A stretch of 64,000 bases of DNA from Rosa chinensis. Lineage: Eukaryota > Streptophyta > Magnoliopsida > Rosales > Rosaceae. The stretch's first letter is position 1, and each line of letters opens with the position of its first letter. Positions 36,282 through 50,584 of this stretch are shown in pieces. A model generated the notes under the pieces. It was not told the origin of the DNA. It worked only from the letters and a program-made list of their open reading frames with translations, and made no database searches. The stretch is from contig NC_037093.1 of assembly GCF_002994745.2 (NCBI RefSeq), forward strand, positions 45,736,384 through 45,800,383, written 5' to 3'. The position numbers and the translations under genes were made by a program.

Positions 36282-39200
36282 TTAATTAAGCCAATCATCA
36301 CTTATTGGCAATCTTGCTTGTTTGGTTTCCTGAATCGCTGGCACCTGGGGTTGGGTTTGTAATGGTGGTGTCTGGATTGGGACCTGTGGTTGTGGCACTT
36401 GAGATGAGGCCTCTGGTTGCGGCGCCAGGGATGAGGCCTCTGGTTGCGGAGCTTGGGATGGGGCTTCTGGTGGCGGCACCTGGGATGGGGCTTCTGGTGG
36501 CGGTGCCTGGGATGGGGTATCAGGTTGCGGCGCTTGGGATGGGGCATCAGGTTGCGGCGCTTGGGATGGGACATCAGGTTGTGGCGCTTCGGATGGGGTT
36601 GCATCAGGTTGTGGGCCTTGGGATGCGGCATCAGATTGTGAGGTTTGAGGTGGCGCATCCGATGGCGTGTCTGATAGTGCCACATCATTCTTAGAATTTT
36701 CCAGGACACTTTCTCCAGAAGCAACTGGAGCTGGATTACTGTCTGTTGATGAAACAGGGGGATTATTGTCTGAAGTTGGTTCACCAGATTCAGATTGTTG
36801 TGGCAGACTTGAAGGGGCTGGTGTGGTAGCAGGGGCTGCTTCTAACAGCAGTGGCTTGCCCGGTTGCTGCTGTGAATTCTGGGCCCCTGGAGGCGGTTTC
36901 TTTTGAACAGCCATAGCAACTGTAAGAGATGGCATCCCTGGAGGAAGAATTTCAATTGGTGGTTTCTTGGCAGCATCTGCTAAACTTGTAAGCTTGGGTT
37001 CCTCCAGAGAAGCCAAAAATGCTGCAGCAGCATCCGTTTTTTCTAATGGGGTGTGCTCAACCTCCTTTTGCAGCATTTTATTCCATGCCTGAACCAAGTT
37101 CTTCAATGTTGGTCTCCCATGAGCCTGCAATATCCATGAGGTCAGCTCACAGCAATGACTCGAGAGTTATATGTACAAGCATATGTAAAATGTCATACAT
37201 GGGCATGAAGCACAGCCTCAGCAAGCATTCCAGTATCCTGCCAAGCCTTCTCCATGAGGGCATTGTCTCCCAAAACTGCAGCTGCGAATGCTGCTTCCCG
37301 TCCAGCACCAATGGATATTAAATTGTTTACCAAATTCTGCATTGCATGTCACTGATTTTAGAAAGTATGATATGGAAATGGAGAGAAGAAATCCTATCAG
37401 TAAGAGTAATTTGGAACACCGCTAAGACAAAAGAAGACCATTGATATTCCGCAAAGGAAAACAGAGGTGTCAGGAACTAGTATATTAGGAAAGCATAGTT
37501 TTTATTTTTCAGGGAAAAAACAAAAAAAAAGCACTACTTCCCATTTTTTATTTGTATACTGCTCAGAGAAAGAACACCCAGAAATCACAGTTTCAATTAT
37601 GAATATGGACAACAATATCATATGTATTAATTTTTAGGTGTGGTTTTGTCTGATATTACTATTACGTGCAAACCAAAATAATTGGAAGCACCAGAAAGCA
37701 AAATAAGCATGTTCAGATATAGATAGCATACACTAAGCCGTGTCAACTCTCCATGATTGGCTAACCGAAGAGCTTGTCCTCTTAATTCATGACCCTGTAA
37801 AGCTCCTTTCACAGAAGCCGCAGCAGCCAACCTCTTAAGAGCCTCCCGAGCAATTTCAGCCTGTCCAGTAGCATCTGCGGCATCAATAAGATCCAAAAAC
37901 TCCTTTGTAAATTTCACTATTCCTTGGACAGCTTCCAATATATTCTCTTTCTTAGTTGTTATAGTAAGAATGTCCTTCAAATCAAATCCTGAATTATCTT
38001 GCCCCAAGTCCCTGCTGTTGCTCATTGTGAGAAGGCACTGGAGAGCTCTTTTCAAATCACTGCTCTGCATGGCCAAATCAAACTCCAACCTACAAAACGA
38101 GGATAGCATTGTAAGTTTCAAAATGAAATGAAATGTAAGCTGTTTGATGCTTAAAAGCCTTTTCTATCATATAATTCAGAAAAACGATTCAACACAAAAA
38201 TAATGTTTCAGTCTGACAGACCCATCAATCATTGAATCAACCTTATAAACTGGTATGCAGGTATCTACATATGGTCAGGTTATTACACAGTTATTGCACC
38301 AAAAGGGTAATACATATTTTATACTGGAAACAAAAGAGAAGAAGCCTATCAAAATGGAAATTTATGAATATGCAAAACAGAGAACTACAGAGTCTGTGAC
38401 ATCAAATATGCAAAGCGCCTGAATTAATTCATAGTAAACCTCTTAGAGATTCCAGGCAAATGAAGTGCCTCAGTAGCATAACCCATCCCTAGCAGAAACT
38501 GGGCTAAATCATCATGATGTTCTCTACCAAGCCTACTTGCCCTGCATAAAAGAATAACTTGTAGCGTCAGATAATCAATGCTATATCTCATATACAACAT
38601 TAGGCCAGGAAAAAAAAAATCTCTCATTTAAAACTGTAGAGAGTGACTGATACCATTTCACAGCACTAACAGCATCTCCATAAGCAGCAAGGCACCGGCA
38701 GCGGATACCGGGGTGGCTGAGGGATAAGGCATGAGCACTCATGTATCTGCCAGAATGATTTCAAGCAGTTATTCAATCATAAATTTCTTCTCCAATCAAA
38801 ACTTCAGCTACAATGACTAATGAAAGTAACTCCGTTATATCCACTAATAATCAGACTCAGACCAGTGTACTCGGTAGCCGGTCAAAACAAAAAAAAGAAA
38901 GTGCAAATTACTGCACTAGAGCACCGAGGAATGAGGAATGAGGATAGAAAACCAGGCAAACCAACTGACCAAGTTGTTTTAAAGATATCAGTGAATCAAA
39001 GGATACTTTCTTTTAAAGTTTCCTGTCCGTAACCTCTTTCGGATCCAAATAAAAACTCATAAAACTTTATGATAAAACTCACAAATCTATGAAGCAACAT
39101 CAAACATTACTATTCATGGAGTCCTTTTTTGTTCATACTAAATATTGTATATGATAAATAATGGAACAAGAGAAAGGAAATTGCTTGTGCTAACATTCAT

Positions 39201-41523
39201 GTACTTGTTGAAAGACTAGATATGATATGTTTTATGGGCATGAATATTAACAACATACAAGTATTAGCAGCTGATCCTTGAAGGAAAAGGGGGTCCATTA
39301 CCTATCAATTAGCCAAAGAACACCATCTTTGACACCCACCACAACCAGAGGTCCTACAGGTCGTTTCTGCTCTAATGGAAAACGAGTAACTGCAACTGAG
39401 ACCCCTCCACCACCAACAGCCACCTCGTTAACCTTTCTTTCTTCTGCAATCCCAGAATCATCCCCATCAACTCTAGATTGCTTTGACAAGGTTAAGAATG
39501 GGGGCACAGATGGAGCATGCTGAAATGAGGCTAATCGCACCACCTAAAACAGGACAAAAAATTAAGAGAATTCCGAACATTTCAATCAAAACAGTGATAC
39601 AAATTTAATATATAGCATTTGGCTGCAACTTCGATAAATTTTCCAGCTACTATAGTTCTATGAAGTTCTTCATAATAGGTAGTTAAAAAGGACTTGAAAT
39701 CAAAGGTTTTCAAGCTGCATATTAAGATGAAGACAACTACTTGGATTAAAAGTTCGAAAGATGGAACAACAGAACTTACAGGTTCTAATAGAGACAATCT
39801 TTCGTAACCAATAAAGAAAACATTTTACTGGAATTTTCTTAATAGTTCGGTGTGCAATTTGAGTAATCCAATTCTCAGAATCCAGAAACAGAATTCTACC
39901 ATGTTAACCCAATTTTAGTGTATACCAGTATTTGTTCAATCAGATAAAAAAAAAAAAATAATAATAATAATAAAAATATCTAATGAAGAAGTTTTCCAAA
40001 AGTGTTTGTTATAAACATCTGATGCTTATGCCAAAAAAAGGCAGCAACTCCAAAGAAACTGAAGGAAAACTTGATTAATTTCTATGCCAATTATGGATAC
40101 ACAAAAACCCAGCTGGACACCTGCCAGTCACGATCAACCTCCCCCTTCCCCTTCCTACAGGATGGAACAGAGGGAGAAGAGAGCGTGGTAGAGGGTTATG
40201 CATACCCAATGGTATTTATGCCATCACTTATCATGGCAAATGAAAGGTCGGCACTAAGTCATACATTTGGGGAACTCTTTTTACCTGTAGCATTGGGGGC
40301 CTCAATGCTATCCTTTCCTGGGTAGCAGATTGAGGACCATCAACCGCAATTAGTGCCAAATCACCATGCTCAGCAAGGGCTTTTGCTTGTACCTCCTTCA
40401 GCATCATCTCCTCTTTCCTCTTTTTTGTTTCGATATCAATCGCTGCAACTCCAGCATCCACAAAAACACATCTGCAAAAAGCAGCAAACCAAAGAGGCAG
40501 GCTTATATGTTAGGATATTTTTAACAGGCATATTATCAATTCAGTTTACAATTCATATTCTGCATTGTTGCTGAAACAAATGAATCCAGTGTATGCATGA
40601 AAAGCCAGATGGAATTGAAAGTAACAATAACTTTTTTTAACACCAGTGTTACCAACCAGTATGAGTCTTCTATGTACATAGTTCCAGATAAATGGTACTG
40701 TTGCTTGCAAGGGCAAAGTTAAGTTGGCTCCCAAGTTCTTGACATTCATTACAGTTATAACTTAAACCGGAGTTTGTGTCTTCTCCAAGGACGATGATGC
40801 TTGAAATGATTAAACTTTTCTTTTTCAATAGTTTTCAGTTATTTATGCACCAGCTCAGCTAGTTCTGAACCAAGAAAGCCAACGGTATCCGTTGTAAAGG
40901 GAGTTATGCAAAGTACAATGTGATCCGAAAGTCCGGGAAGAGGAGGGGTCAAGAAAGAATACGGGAAGTAGCCTGCCTAAGAGATCTTTTATAGATGAAG
41001 AACCGGAACCAGACCCAAAGACTTCAGTTTTGAGAATTATGACATTGTAGCAACCCATATGTAACATCATATGAACAAGTCTAAGGTACTAGAAATCTAG
41101 CTCTTCTAAATTGGGTAATTGATTTAAAAGACTAAAGCTAACAATGCTTTACCCACCAATAAAATCACATAAATCTAGAAGCTGTCATTAGTGTAAAGAT
41201 AGAAATTGTGGGACAAATAGTGTATCTTACTCGATGGTGGTTGGGGTAACAACAAACAACTGTCGCCGATGCCATACAGCACCAGTAGCATAAGGAATTG
41301 CAACATCGCCCAGGTATCTATATTGTGGGCGCAAAGAAGATATGACGATGTATTTCTGATATGCAAAAGCGCAATACTCAACCGTTTGATCCCATGCTGT
41401 CCATTCTGGCTGAGGAAGTAGACCACCAACAGGTTGAAAAGTTTCCCAACTGCATAGTTAGAACCACTTAATGTTAATGGGAAATCTTATCAAGATCTTA
41501 TAGCCATACAGTCAAAAAAAAAA

Positions 41524-41560
<37 letters not shown>

Positions 41561-41564
41561 TTAA

Positions 41565-41598
<34 letters not shown>

Positions 41599-44500
41599 TA
41601 AAATAAATAAAAAACATGTATGCAAATACATCACAAAGTACGCTTTAGCAATCCACATTGAAAATATCTGGATGTGAACAAGTTTGGAGTAGCCAAAAAT
41701 ATTTAGAAGTCTGTAGCTTCTCAATTTTGGCAACAACTTATTGGAAGGAAAGTTCAAGCATCCTATCCGAGTATGAGTACTGAACACACCGAGGGTAAAT
41801 CGATGAAGTTGGCAAAAGCTCGACTAACATTATTTTTGTTTTAAACATTGTCAAATTATCTAAAACACAATTTAGAAGCTATAAACTATAAAGGGGCGAA
41901 GAAATGCTACAGGACTACAATATTTCCTAGTTCATTGAAATGAAACAAATAACATGCAAATTCATATCTTCACCTGTATAGTACTGGCAGAAAAAGTAAC
42001 ATAACAAAAATCCTTACCTATATAGCTGAAAGTTTTGGGGTGTAGCCTCAGCTGGAGACTTGTGAGAAGAAAAGCCATCGTCAAAAGTGGAAAAAGAAGA
42101 AACACCAGCACTTCCAAATCCAGACAGGGGCATAGATTGAATTGTTGAAATAGCAGTTGCAGCAACTGGGCTAATTCTCCGAGATGTTCGATATGCAACA
42201 CCAAGAAGTGCCCCTCCGTGCAAGCCAATGACCTGGAAAATATAATTTTGAGTTATAGGAATTACTAAATGTTATACACCAATATTTTGATGGATGAGTC
42301 CATCATTGATGCATTTGCACTAATTGGGTTCAGGCACATAATATATCCAACTAGTTAACAGAGTTTGTGCTGCAGATTAACATTTCCAGTCCTAGGGTTC
42401 TCATTTTGGCTAGTTCATTTCTGTACGACAGCAAGGCCCATGCTTGCTATATATTGATTGGGTTAATCTAGGACATTATTTACCATGTGGTATGCTTAAC
42501 AGGAATCAGGGATTGTTGGCCAACTTCCGTCAGACAATAGTTTCTCAGTTTTTCTTCTTCTTTTTTTAATGTTTTTTTATGGAGTTGAATATAAGATGAA
42601 ACAGAAGGGAAACATGTTTTATCCACCCTTGTTTAATCTGAAAGAAGCTTGATGTAAGTAAAATTAACAGGTCTGCACCATATCGCATTCACATCCTACT
42701 AGAAAAGAAGCATGCTTCATTTAAATGTTCATGTGTTTAGGGACACACATGTCATAGATATGGGACATGTGTCATAGATACAAGTGTGTGTGCATAAATA
42801 TTGAGGGAAGACAAAAACAAAGGAACCAAAGAGGGTGATAACATTCAACAGGTATCTTAACCTGAAAGTAAGGTTTGTCTAATTGCCATCATTGTAAAAA
42901 CAATGCCATGAGGAGCCACTTCTGTATTGAAACCCAGAAGCAATTTGCCAAAAAATATTAAAATATCAACCTCTATATCTAATTAGACATTCGCATGCTA
43001 GAACTAAACTACTCTTAACAACAAACCAGGCAGAACATAATACATACCGGTTCACTGCGACCACCTATGGATCTCATTAAAATATTTGAGGTGCCATCAT
43101 CCAGCAAGATACGAACTTGTACATTGGCTGCAGAAGCAGCTGATGCAGCTGCAGCAGCAGCTTGTGCTGCAGCTGCAGCTGCTTCTCTTGCTTTTCTCGA
43201 TGAACTGCCCTTCGGAACTACAGGAATTCGAGGAGGCAATGACGATTCCAGTATGGCAAATCTATCACGGCATGTATCCCAAGCCAAAAGCCTTGCACTG
43301 CCTGAATCAACGATGGACCAGTCACTAACTTTGTAAATAGAGAAGTAAGGGATATCTGGCCACACAATCGCAAGATACCTGCAATAAAACATATGTAGAA
43401 ATATTTATTACCAAGTTAGAACTGAAGCTCCAAACCACAACATGTTGGACTAACACCATAATAAATTTCAGCCGAGACATGCCAATAGTCACCAAATGAA
43501 GTGGCAGTGTTTCATTTATTTCAAACATGGGCTCACTCTACACCCATTTATTTCTAAAAGAGCATATGTTCTCACACTTCATTACGTAACATTTCCATTC
43601 ACCTGGCATGTATCATATCGGAAATTCAAAACACATATAGATGAATGATTAACCACAGGCATCGTAAACAAGATGCATTTTTTGTTGCTGCTATGAATGT
43701 TCAATAAACAGGCCATGAATTGCTAATTGAACTTAATAGTGCTATCAATTGAACAAGGTGACCAGTGCAGCACATGAAATGTAGGTAGCTAAAATAAAAC
43801 AACTATAGCGCCTGATGCAACTTACTTTCCCGAACTGCTTACAGAAAGAATTGAATATGAATCATGTGGAACAGGCGTACTAATGTGCTTCTTAATCTGT
43901 TTGACATGTAATGTTTCAAGTGAATCTCCCCTAAGCCTTCCAGTCTCCGACAAAGAAGCATTATTTCCAAGAGTTGGATTTGCTGTCTGGGATAACTGAA
44001 AGTTTAGCAGCTTCAGTTCCCTTTCAATAACATACACAGCAGAATGCTCTCGACTTCCTGATGGTGTTAGTAGGGGAGCTACAGCTGGAAGAGATCTGGG
44101 GTCAAATTCACTGATAATGATACCGACATTGGATCCAGTAGCAACCAGGTGAGGCTGTAAAGGATGTGCAACCATACAGTAAACCTGCAATACAGCCGAT
44201 GAGTGAAATTGGCTATTATAGAAACTTGACAACATTTGTTGGAACATTGACAAATATATTTGACAAGTTATGAACGTAACTGCTGAAAAAAGGGAAAGAA
44301 TGTAGGAATGGCTTAGTACTTAGATCAGAACTGAATGATGTTCTTTAGGTACAAGGCAACTGGCTTATCTCTCTTTGGAATTCCAGCTTTCTATGTTCTC
44401 ATTTTACAATTGACCATTTCTACTTTGAAGCAGGTCTCACACGAAACAAAATTTTGTGTTTCTTTTAGATTCCCTATGAAGTTATTACATAAAAACAATA

Positions 44501-47500
44501 ATGCATTAAAACATGACTTCCACCTCGACAAATTGATCGTACATGCAGGTTGAAAAAGCATGGATCAAGAAAAGAAAAAAAAAGAACGGTGGGCTTCCTG
44601 GATTTTCCAAAAGAAAATGCAGAAAAGAGAAGCATTACCCTCTAGAATGATTAACAACAAAAAATCTGGTCATTTGAACACAGGCAATATGTAGAGTTGC
44701 AGGAAATAATATCAATTTCTAAATTCAACTATAACAGACCCAAACTGTCTTATAAAGATGGTTTACGAGTCAAGAGTCTGCATTTATTTTTGTCTCTAAG
44801 TCTAAGGTGTCGTATTACAGGATTCTGATTTGATGAAAACAGTTCTGTTTACCCAACAAGAAAGTTAAGAACTCCGGACAATTGTTCCCTCCATGCCCAA
44901 AAGTTCTTAGGCAACAATAGAAATGTCATATTTAGTACAGAAAATGAGTAAAGATAAAAGGACAACCTCTGCAAAATGGTCCGTAAAAAAATCCACCATA
45001 ATAACGGCACCATCATATTTTTTAACATTGGGAAAGTCAACAGGTCATCAAACAATTGGTTGAGATTTTACTTTTTAAATAGATGACAGCCTGGATGTAA
45101 ATCTTCAAGGTTTTGTATATAGAAAAACATAAACTCCTGATAACTTTTATAAAAGAGAATCTTACCCTAATTTTCTTATTGGGAGCGATCACATGTGGAG
45201 GGATCAGAGAAGAAAGTTCACACAACGGCCTTGTCAGAGCAGAGTAAGTTGGGTGTTCGATGGCCCTGAGAATATTTCCAAACAATTCTTGTTGATATCC
45301 ATCACAAAGAACCAAAGAAAACATTATTTTATCACAGTTCTCATAAGCAAGCTATACCTAACTTTTCTTGGTCAGTAACACAGATTCTCATTAAAGAAAA
45401 AGGCACACTTGAGAACTAAAAGGAATGATGAATGGATGGAAAATTTGAAGGCATAGCACTAGAAACAAATTTTGTCCATACCATATATTGGAATCTTTAA
45501 CGCAAGTCAGTATATCAAGGTTTGGAGCACGAGGGTGGCACCAGGATGCTACACTATGGCAAGCCATTTTTGGAACAGGTTTAATGCGCCGCAGCTCCTG
45601 AGACATAAATAAAGAGAAAAGCAGGAAAAAAAGGAAAAAAGACATCAGTTATAGGAAAATTATAAGCTCCAACAGATTTCTGGTTAAGAAAAATACTTCT
45701 CAGATATAGTCTTAAATATTGAGTACCTTAAAAGAAATTGTGTCCCATATAGCTAATGTCTTATCTGCACCAATTGAGATAAGCTGAGGAGCTGCTCCGA
45801 TCACTCTAGAAAGTTCAACAGCGACAACCCCACCATCATGTGCCTAAAAGTATCAGGAAAGAATTGTATGATATACCATCTCTGTTAGTTCTGCAGGTCA
45901 ATGAAAGACAATTCGTACAGCACTTATACAACAGACAAAATGTGGATGTATAAAGTTCCTACCATTCATGTGCACACAAAGGAATGACTTGAAAAAGGAA
46001 ATAACATGTCAATCCATACATTACTAGAAGAACGATTTGCATACTTCATTAAAAAAAGGTCAAAAACATAAGTACTGTGGACACGTCCATCAGATCCAGC
46101 ATAATATCCTCAGCCACAAACATACAGTCTATTCTAAATGATACTTTATTATAAAAGGGTGGAAAACATCAGTAATATGGATAAGAAGTCCATCAAATCC
46201 AGCTTAACTCCAGACGATAAAAACTAACTATCGATTCAAAACTTCCCCTTCCATCAAGAAGGAACAAACTAGAAGTATTATTTTAAAAATGGTCCAACAA
46301 AGATGCCCAAAGAGAAACTAACGGTTTAATTCAATAAACTAAACTAAACTAAACAAAACAAAACAAAATCATCAAAACCCAATATCCCAAAGTCAAATAT
46401 TTCCTCTGATGGACAAGATAAGGTGTGCAAAATCACAATATTGGGTGTTTTAGATCTATATCAGAAAATGCAGGCCGAACATGCGGTCACATTGTCCTTA
46501 AATATATTTTAATAAAATTACAACATCTACAAGGCTTGGTACAAGAGAATAAGAAGATAGTTGCCTTTATACTGAGCTTGGGTACGAGTTCTCTTGAATC
46601 TTGAGCATGATCTGCACTCCAAACTACAAGCAAACCATCATTACCCCCCGAGACCAAAAGAGCCTGCAATCAAATTTCAATTAGCACAAAGAGAACGTAA
46701 AAGAAAACACAAGCACTAAAAAACATTAGGCGTATGTATATACAGTACTTATATCTCTAACACATGAACATTCATATCTGCATATTCCTAGAACCTGAAT
46801 TTCCCCATTTCAATTTTTCTTCATCACAGATGATTGAGTGAAGAACCACTTCCATGAACTTGGTATCAAAATGAATCTTAAGAATGAAGAAACAGTAAAA
46901 ATTGTATGAACCTTCAGAGGTCAATCAATATCATACATGAAACCCAACAGAAACATTCAGAATCAGACAAGAATTGAAAGATGATAAAAATGTTTGAAAA
47001 CAAAGCTGACATAAACACAGAAAAGAAGGTAACTTGATTTCCCATATTATAAGTTAAGAACATACCTCACCAGAAGAGGACACAAATGTCATCAAACAAG
47101 CTATGGATCCTTTATGACCTCCGGTATATCTTCTTACAAGCTGAATGAAACAAGCATATCAGACAAAGCAATGGTTTTTCATAGCGAACAATGATGGAAA
47201 ATTTAGAAAAGTGCAAACCTTCCATGTCATCATTGAAAGTACTCTAATAACACCATCTGATCCACCAAAAGCAACAAGAGGAACATCACCAACAGCAGAT
47301 CTAGAGAGAAATTCCATACTACAAGAACCAGAGGAGAAAGAAAGAAATGGATAGCACCAAAAATGTTATTTCCAAGAAGAGAAAAACAAAACAAAAAGTA
47401 CATAAGTTATGGCTTGCAGATTATGTCATAATCACACCAGATTCAATTTCAAGGAATTATGGAAGCTACTTCTTTTGGTGAATAACAACATGAACAAAAA

Positions 47501-48720
47501 TAAGGTGAAAAAGAATGTGAACTTGCCAGAGAAGTGATTTGTTGTCAAGTTCCTGCTTTGGTACATCACGGCCACGCATTGTCACCAAGTCCAAAAATAT
47601 GGCTTTGTTTTCACAACAGATGACAAGAAAGTGTCTTCCTTTGGTTGTTGGAGCAGGAGAATTAAATGGTGATGCTACATTATTGACAGCCGATGGAGCC
47701 TCAGCAGCTGCAGAACGGTTACGCCAAAGTTGCCAAAAGCGCACGTCATCATCATAGAAGTTTACCTGCTTAACACTTTTGTGACACCACATGCCCTCAG
47801 GCCTCAGTGCGTGTTGAGGTTTCAACAAAAAGAAAACAAACAGAACAATGCAAGTGCTGCAGTATATTACCTCCCTCCACGAATGGCTTCAGTGGGTTTC
47901 CCCTTGGAGTCTATCAACCACATTCAAACAACACAATTAAGAAAATAAAATTAGTACCAGTAAATTACTAATAAGAAATAATTACATGTTATGAAGTTCT
48001 TTGGTTTACTGATGCAAGTTTAGAAATCCTACTGAGCCACACTAAAGCAAAACATTGTCAACGATGGCGCAGCATTCAAAGCTACTGGTAAAACTGAGCA
48101 TTGATTTTCAAGCAAAATATTGTGGCATGTGTATCGTCTCAATTACATCAAAGTTCTGTTATGAAATATGTCTATCAGAAATTTTCAAACTAGAAACCAC
48201 GGAAACACAACTGGCCAAGCTGATTATAGTACAGAAGTTCTGAGCTGAATCGTAACGAATCATGTATGTAATCTTGCAGAAATGAAACAAAAGAGAAATT
48301 CTTAACGATTCTTCATAAAGCTTTTAGGTACTACTCCCGGAGCTAAATTTCCATAATTAGGTATTAGAAAATGAGAAGCAGTCGCCGAAATTGAATACTC
48401 GGAATTGAATTAACTGATTCAGTACCTGTTTCACCCTCGGCGAGCTTCTCCAACTTGGCTCCGACCAAACGCCGGTGATCGACACCGCCAGCTTTGAGCT
48501 CGTAAATCACCTGAGAAGCCAACCAGAGTTGAATAAAGGAACAAAAAGAAGAGGAGGATAGAAAAGCGAAAGGGGCGAGATTGTGCACCTGGCGATGTTC
48601 CCAATTCCAAACGGAGACGTGATCGGAGGCATCGGCGGTGACGAGCCATGGATGCGTTGGATGCAACTGAATCTTGACGATCTTGTCGTTCGTCGGCCGG
48701 AAAGCTCTTAACCGCAACAT
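36282..48720 (-). CDS. TWD40-2: TWD40-2, TPLATE-complex WD40 subunit (21 exons, 1399 aa)
   Basis: Exons: 48720-48589, 48510-48426, 47910-47871, 47775-47527, 47318-47219, 47140-47066, 46663-46565, 45843-45727, 45597-45482, 45265-45166, 44184-43826, 43378-43048, 42232-42018, 41449-41231, 40471-40285, 39543-39302, 38746-38654, 38541-38440, 38089-37732, 37336-37199, 37124-36282. They sum to 4200 nt and every phase closes. The protein begins MLRLRAFRPTNDKIVKIQLH and closely matches my memory of Arabidopsis At5g24710 (about 1377 aa). N-terminal WD40 blades include PWLVTADASDHVSVWNWE, LLVSGGNDGLLVVWS and GADKTLAIWD. An Ala-rich helix lies at about 550-577, an alpha-solenoid region follows, and a Pro/Gln/Ala-rich repeated tail occupies about 1275-1380. 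TWD40-2 is a subunit of the TPLATE complex, an adaptor in clathrin-mediated endocytosis at the plasma membrane. Introns 4 and 7 use GC donors. Exons 18-20 are duplicated in copy A. Confidence 0.92.
41525..41599. repeat. (AAT)n/(ATT)n palindromic microsatellite in TWD40-2 intron 13
   Basis: A run of taa/aat triplets switches midway into att triplets, so the two halves are reverse complements able to fold into one long hairpin. Confidence 0.85.
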
Positions 48721-50584
48721 TGATCGGAATGGATCGGAAAACGATTGCTCAATGGGCTCAGATCAGCAACGCATTATGCCCTAAAAGGAGGAGGGAGAGA
48801 ATAGAGATTGAGAGTTGTTTCTGAATTTCAAATGCCCAGTTCTTCTCTCTGCTTATTATGACGAGATCGGGGAGGCTGGGACTTTCTTTCTCTCCTTTTT
48901 CTTTGCAGCACCAACTTAATTTACCGCGCCGTTAATCTATTTGACTAGCCGCACCAGACTCACCTTTTCTTACAGTAAACTGAATTAATTTTGGGAATAT
49001 ACGAAACTGAGCATGGCTGAATTTTTTTTTTTTTTTTTAAGTGAAAGATAACTTCATTCGTAATAAAGTATTACAGTGAGTAAGGTGCAAACGAATAACC
49101 ACCACTCTTCAATAAGAAAGAGATAGAAATATCTTTTGCTCACTTTAGACTTCAGATTAAAAAGTCTATATTGACAGACCGATTGAGCCACCAAGCCACA
49201 TAGGCTCTGACTCCAAATAAAGAAAATACCTAACTTCAAGGCTTTTTTTTTTTATAAGACGATGAACAACTTTATTATCATCATGTCTCACAAAGTGCTA
49301 ACTACAAATATGAAAAAACTTAATTAAAGACTTTGTCTAAAATATGACCCTCCGAACTTAGATCATCACTTTCAACTTGCAAAGCACTAATAACATATAA
49401 GACATCACCTTCAATTTCTAAATTTCTGAAGCCAACATGAAGAGCAAATCGGATACCTGTAATTACAAGAACAGAATTACCCAGCCTAATGGGATGTTGT
49501 CAATAGGCCAACAGTCAACACAAAGCAAGAAAGATAAGATCAACAACACACGATATGTTGACGCAGTAAAACCCTCCTAAGAGGTAAACAACTGCGGGCA
49601 CTATGCGGGTAAAAGATCCACTAATAAAAGATTAGTACATAAAGAATTCACACAAACTCTACTTACTAGAACCCTACTAGAAAGGCAGCTTGATCTTGTC
49701 TTTGCTACTGAATCTGGAAAGTGGATCTGATCACCTTCGTCAATCTTGAAATGGCACAACACTAGACTCGGTTGTCAATCACCTCAAGGCACGAACCATG
49801 CATGAATGCAGCACACACGGAAGCATAAAACCAAGGCTTTGAAAGAAGGTATTTGAGATGATGATAATCCTTCAAGAGTTAAACATGGAACAACTCATGA
49901 AGAATTATCGAAACAAACTGTTTAAGCTCAAGGTTCTCTCCAAAGAAGCCGTAACCCTAGACTGCTCAATAAACATGTATTTATACTTATGAGACACTGG
50001 AGCAACACTAGGGTTTCTATTGTGCATGGGCTTTTAAAAACGTTTTTAATATGCATGGATAATAAACAATGTTTTATAGCAAGCCCATTTTGTATACTAA
50101 GAAGCACGTCCGACTCAACAATTTAGTAGACAGAAAACTATGCTATCCTAATCTAGGATAGAAGAGCTTGTTCACTCCTAAAAGTAACAAAACACACATG
50201 AATGCATGCTTACCATTTGAAGTTGCTGAGATGAGTTGAGTAGCGAGTCTTGTATGTGATCCAAGCTTCTGAGTTCCACAATTAAGAACTATTATAATAC
50301 ATATGACTCTTGATTGTTTAGCTAGGAAATGCCAATTACACAAATATGACACTAACAATACCATGAAGAAAAAATATATTTTTATTATTTCTAAACCTGT
50401 ATATTTACTTTTTTTTACTGTTTTTACCTTGTCCGTGGTATATATGAAAATGAATTAGTTAGTTACGCTACTGTCTGTCTGCCTACGTCAAAAAAAGAAA
50501 AAAAATACAGGTTACGCTACTGCATCATTGCTCTTTCTCCTCTTTTTCCAGACAGCAACACGATCACAGAGCTGGTGTGCTACC
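48721..50584. other. Intergenic between TWD40-2 and the YIF1-like gene
   Basis: 48721-48900 probably contains the 5' leader and promoter of TWD40-2 (purine-rich gggagagaatagagattg). A T run lies at 49022-49038. The segment at 49480-50110 with acgcagtaaaaccctcctaa looks like a dispersed repeat, but I could not define its ends or class. No gene seen. Confidence 0.4.

Larger units (their letters stand above)
28711..38583. repeat. Segmental duplication, copy B
   Basis: Colinear partner of 11650-20395. Similarity starts near gggtggcccaaaacc and ends about 40 bp beyond exon 18 of TWD40-2. Copy B contains the full 3' end of TWD40-2, so it is probably the parental arrangement and copy A the partial duplicate, later altered by deletion. 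Confidence 0.85.

Noticed and set aside
36302..36784. Long frames on both strands opposite or shifted to the last TWD40-2 exon
   Set aside because: They are shadows of the proline-rich repeat in the true frame.
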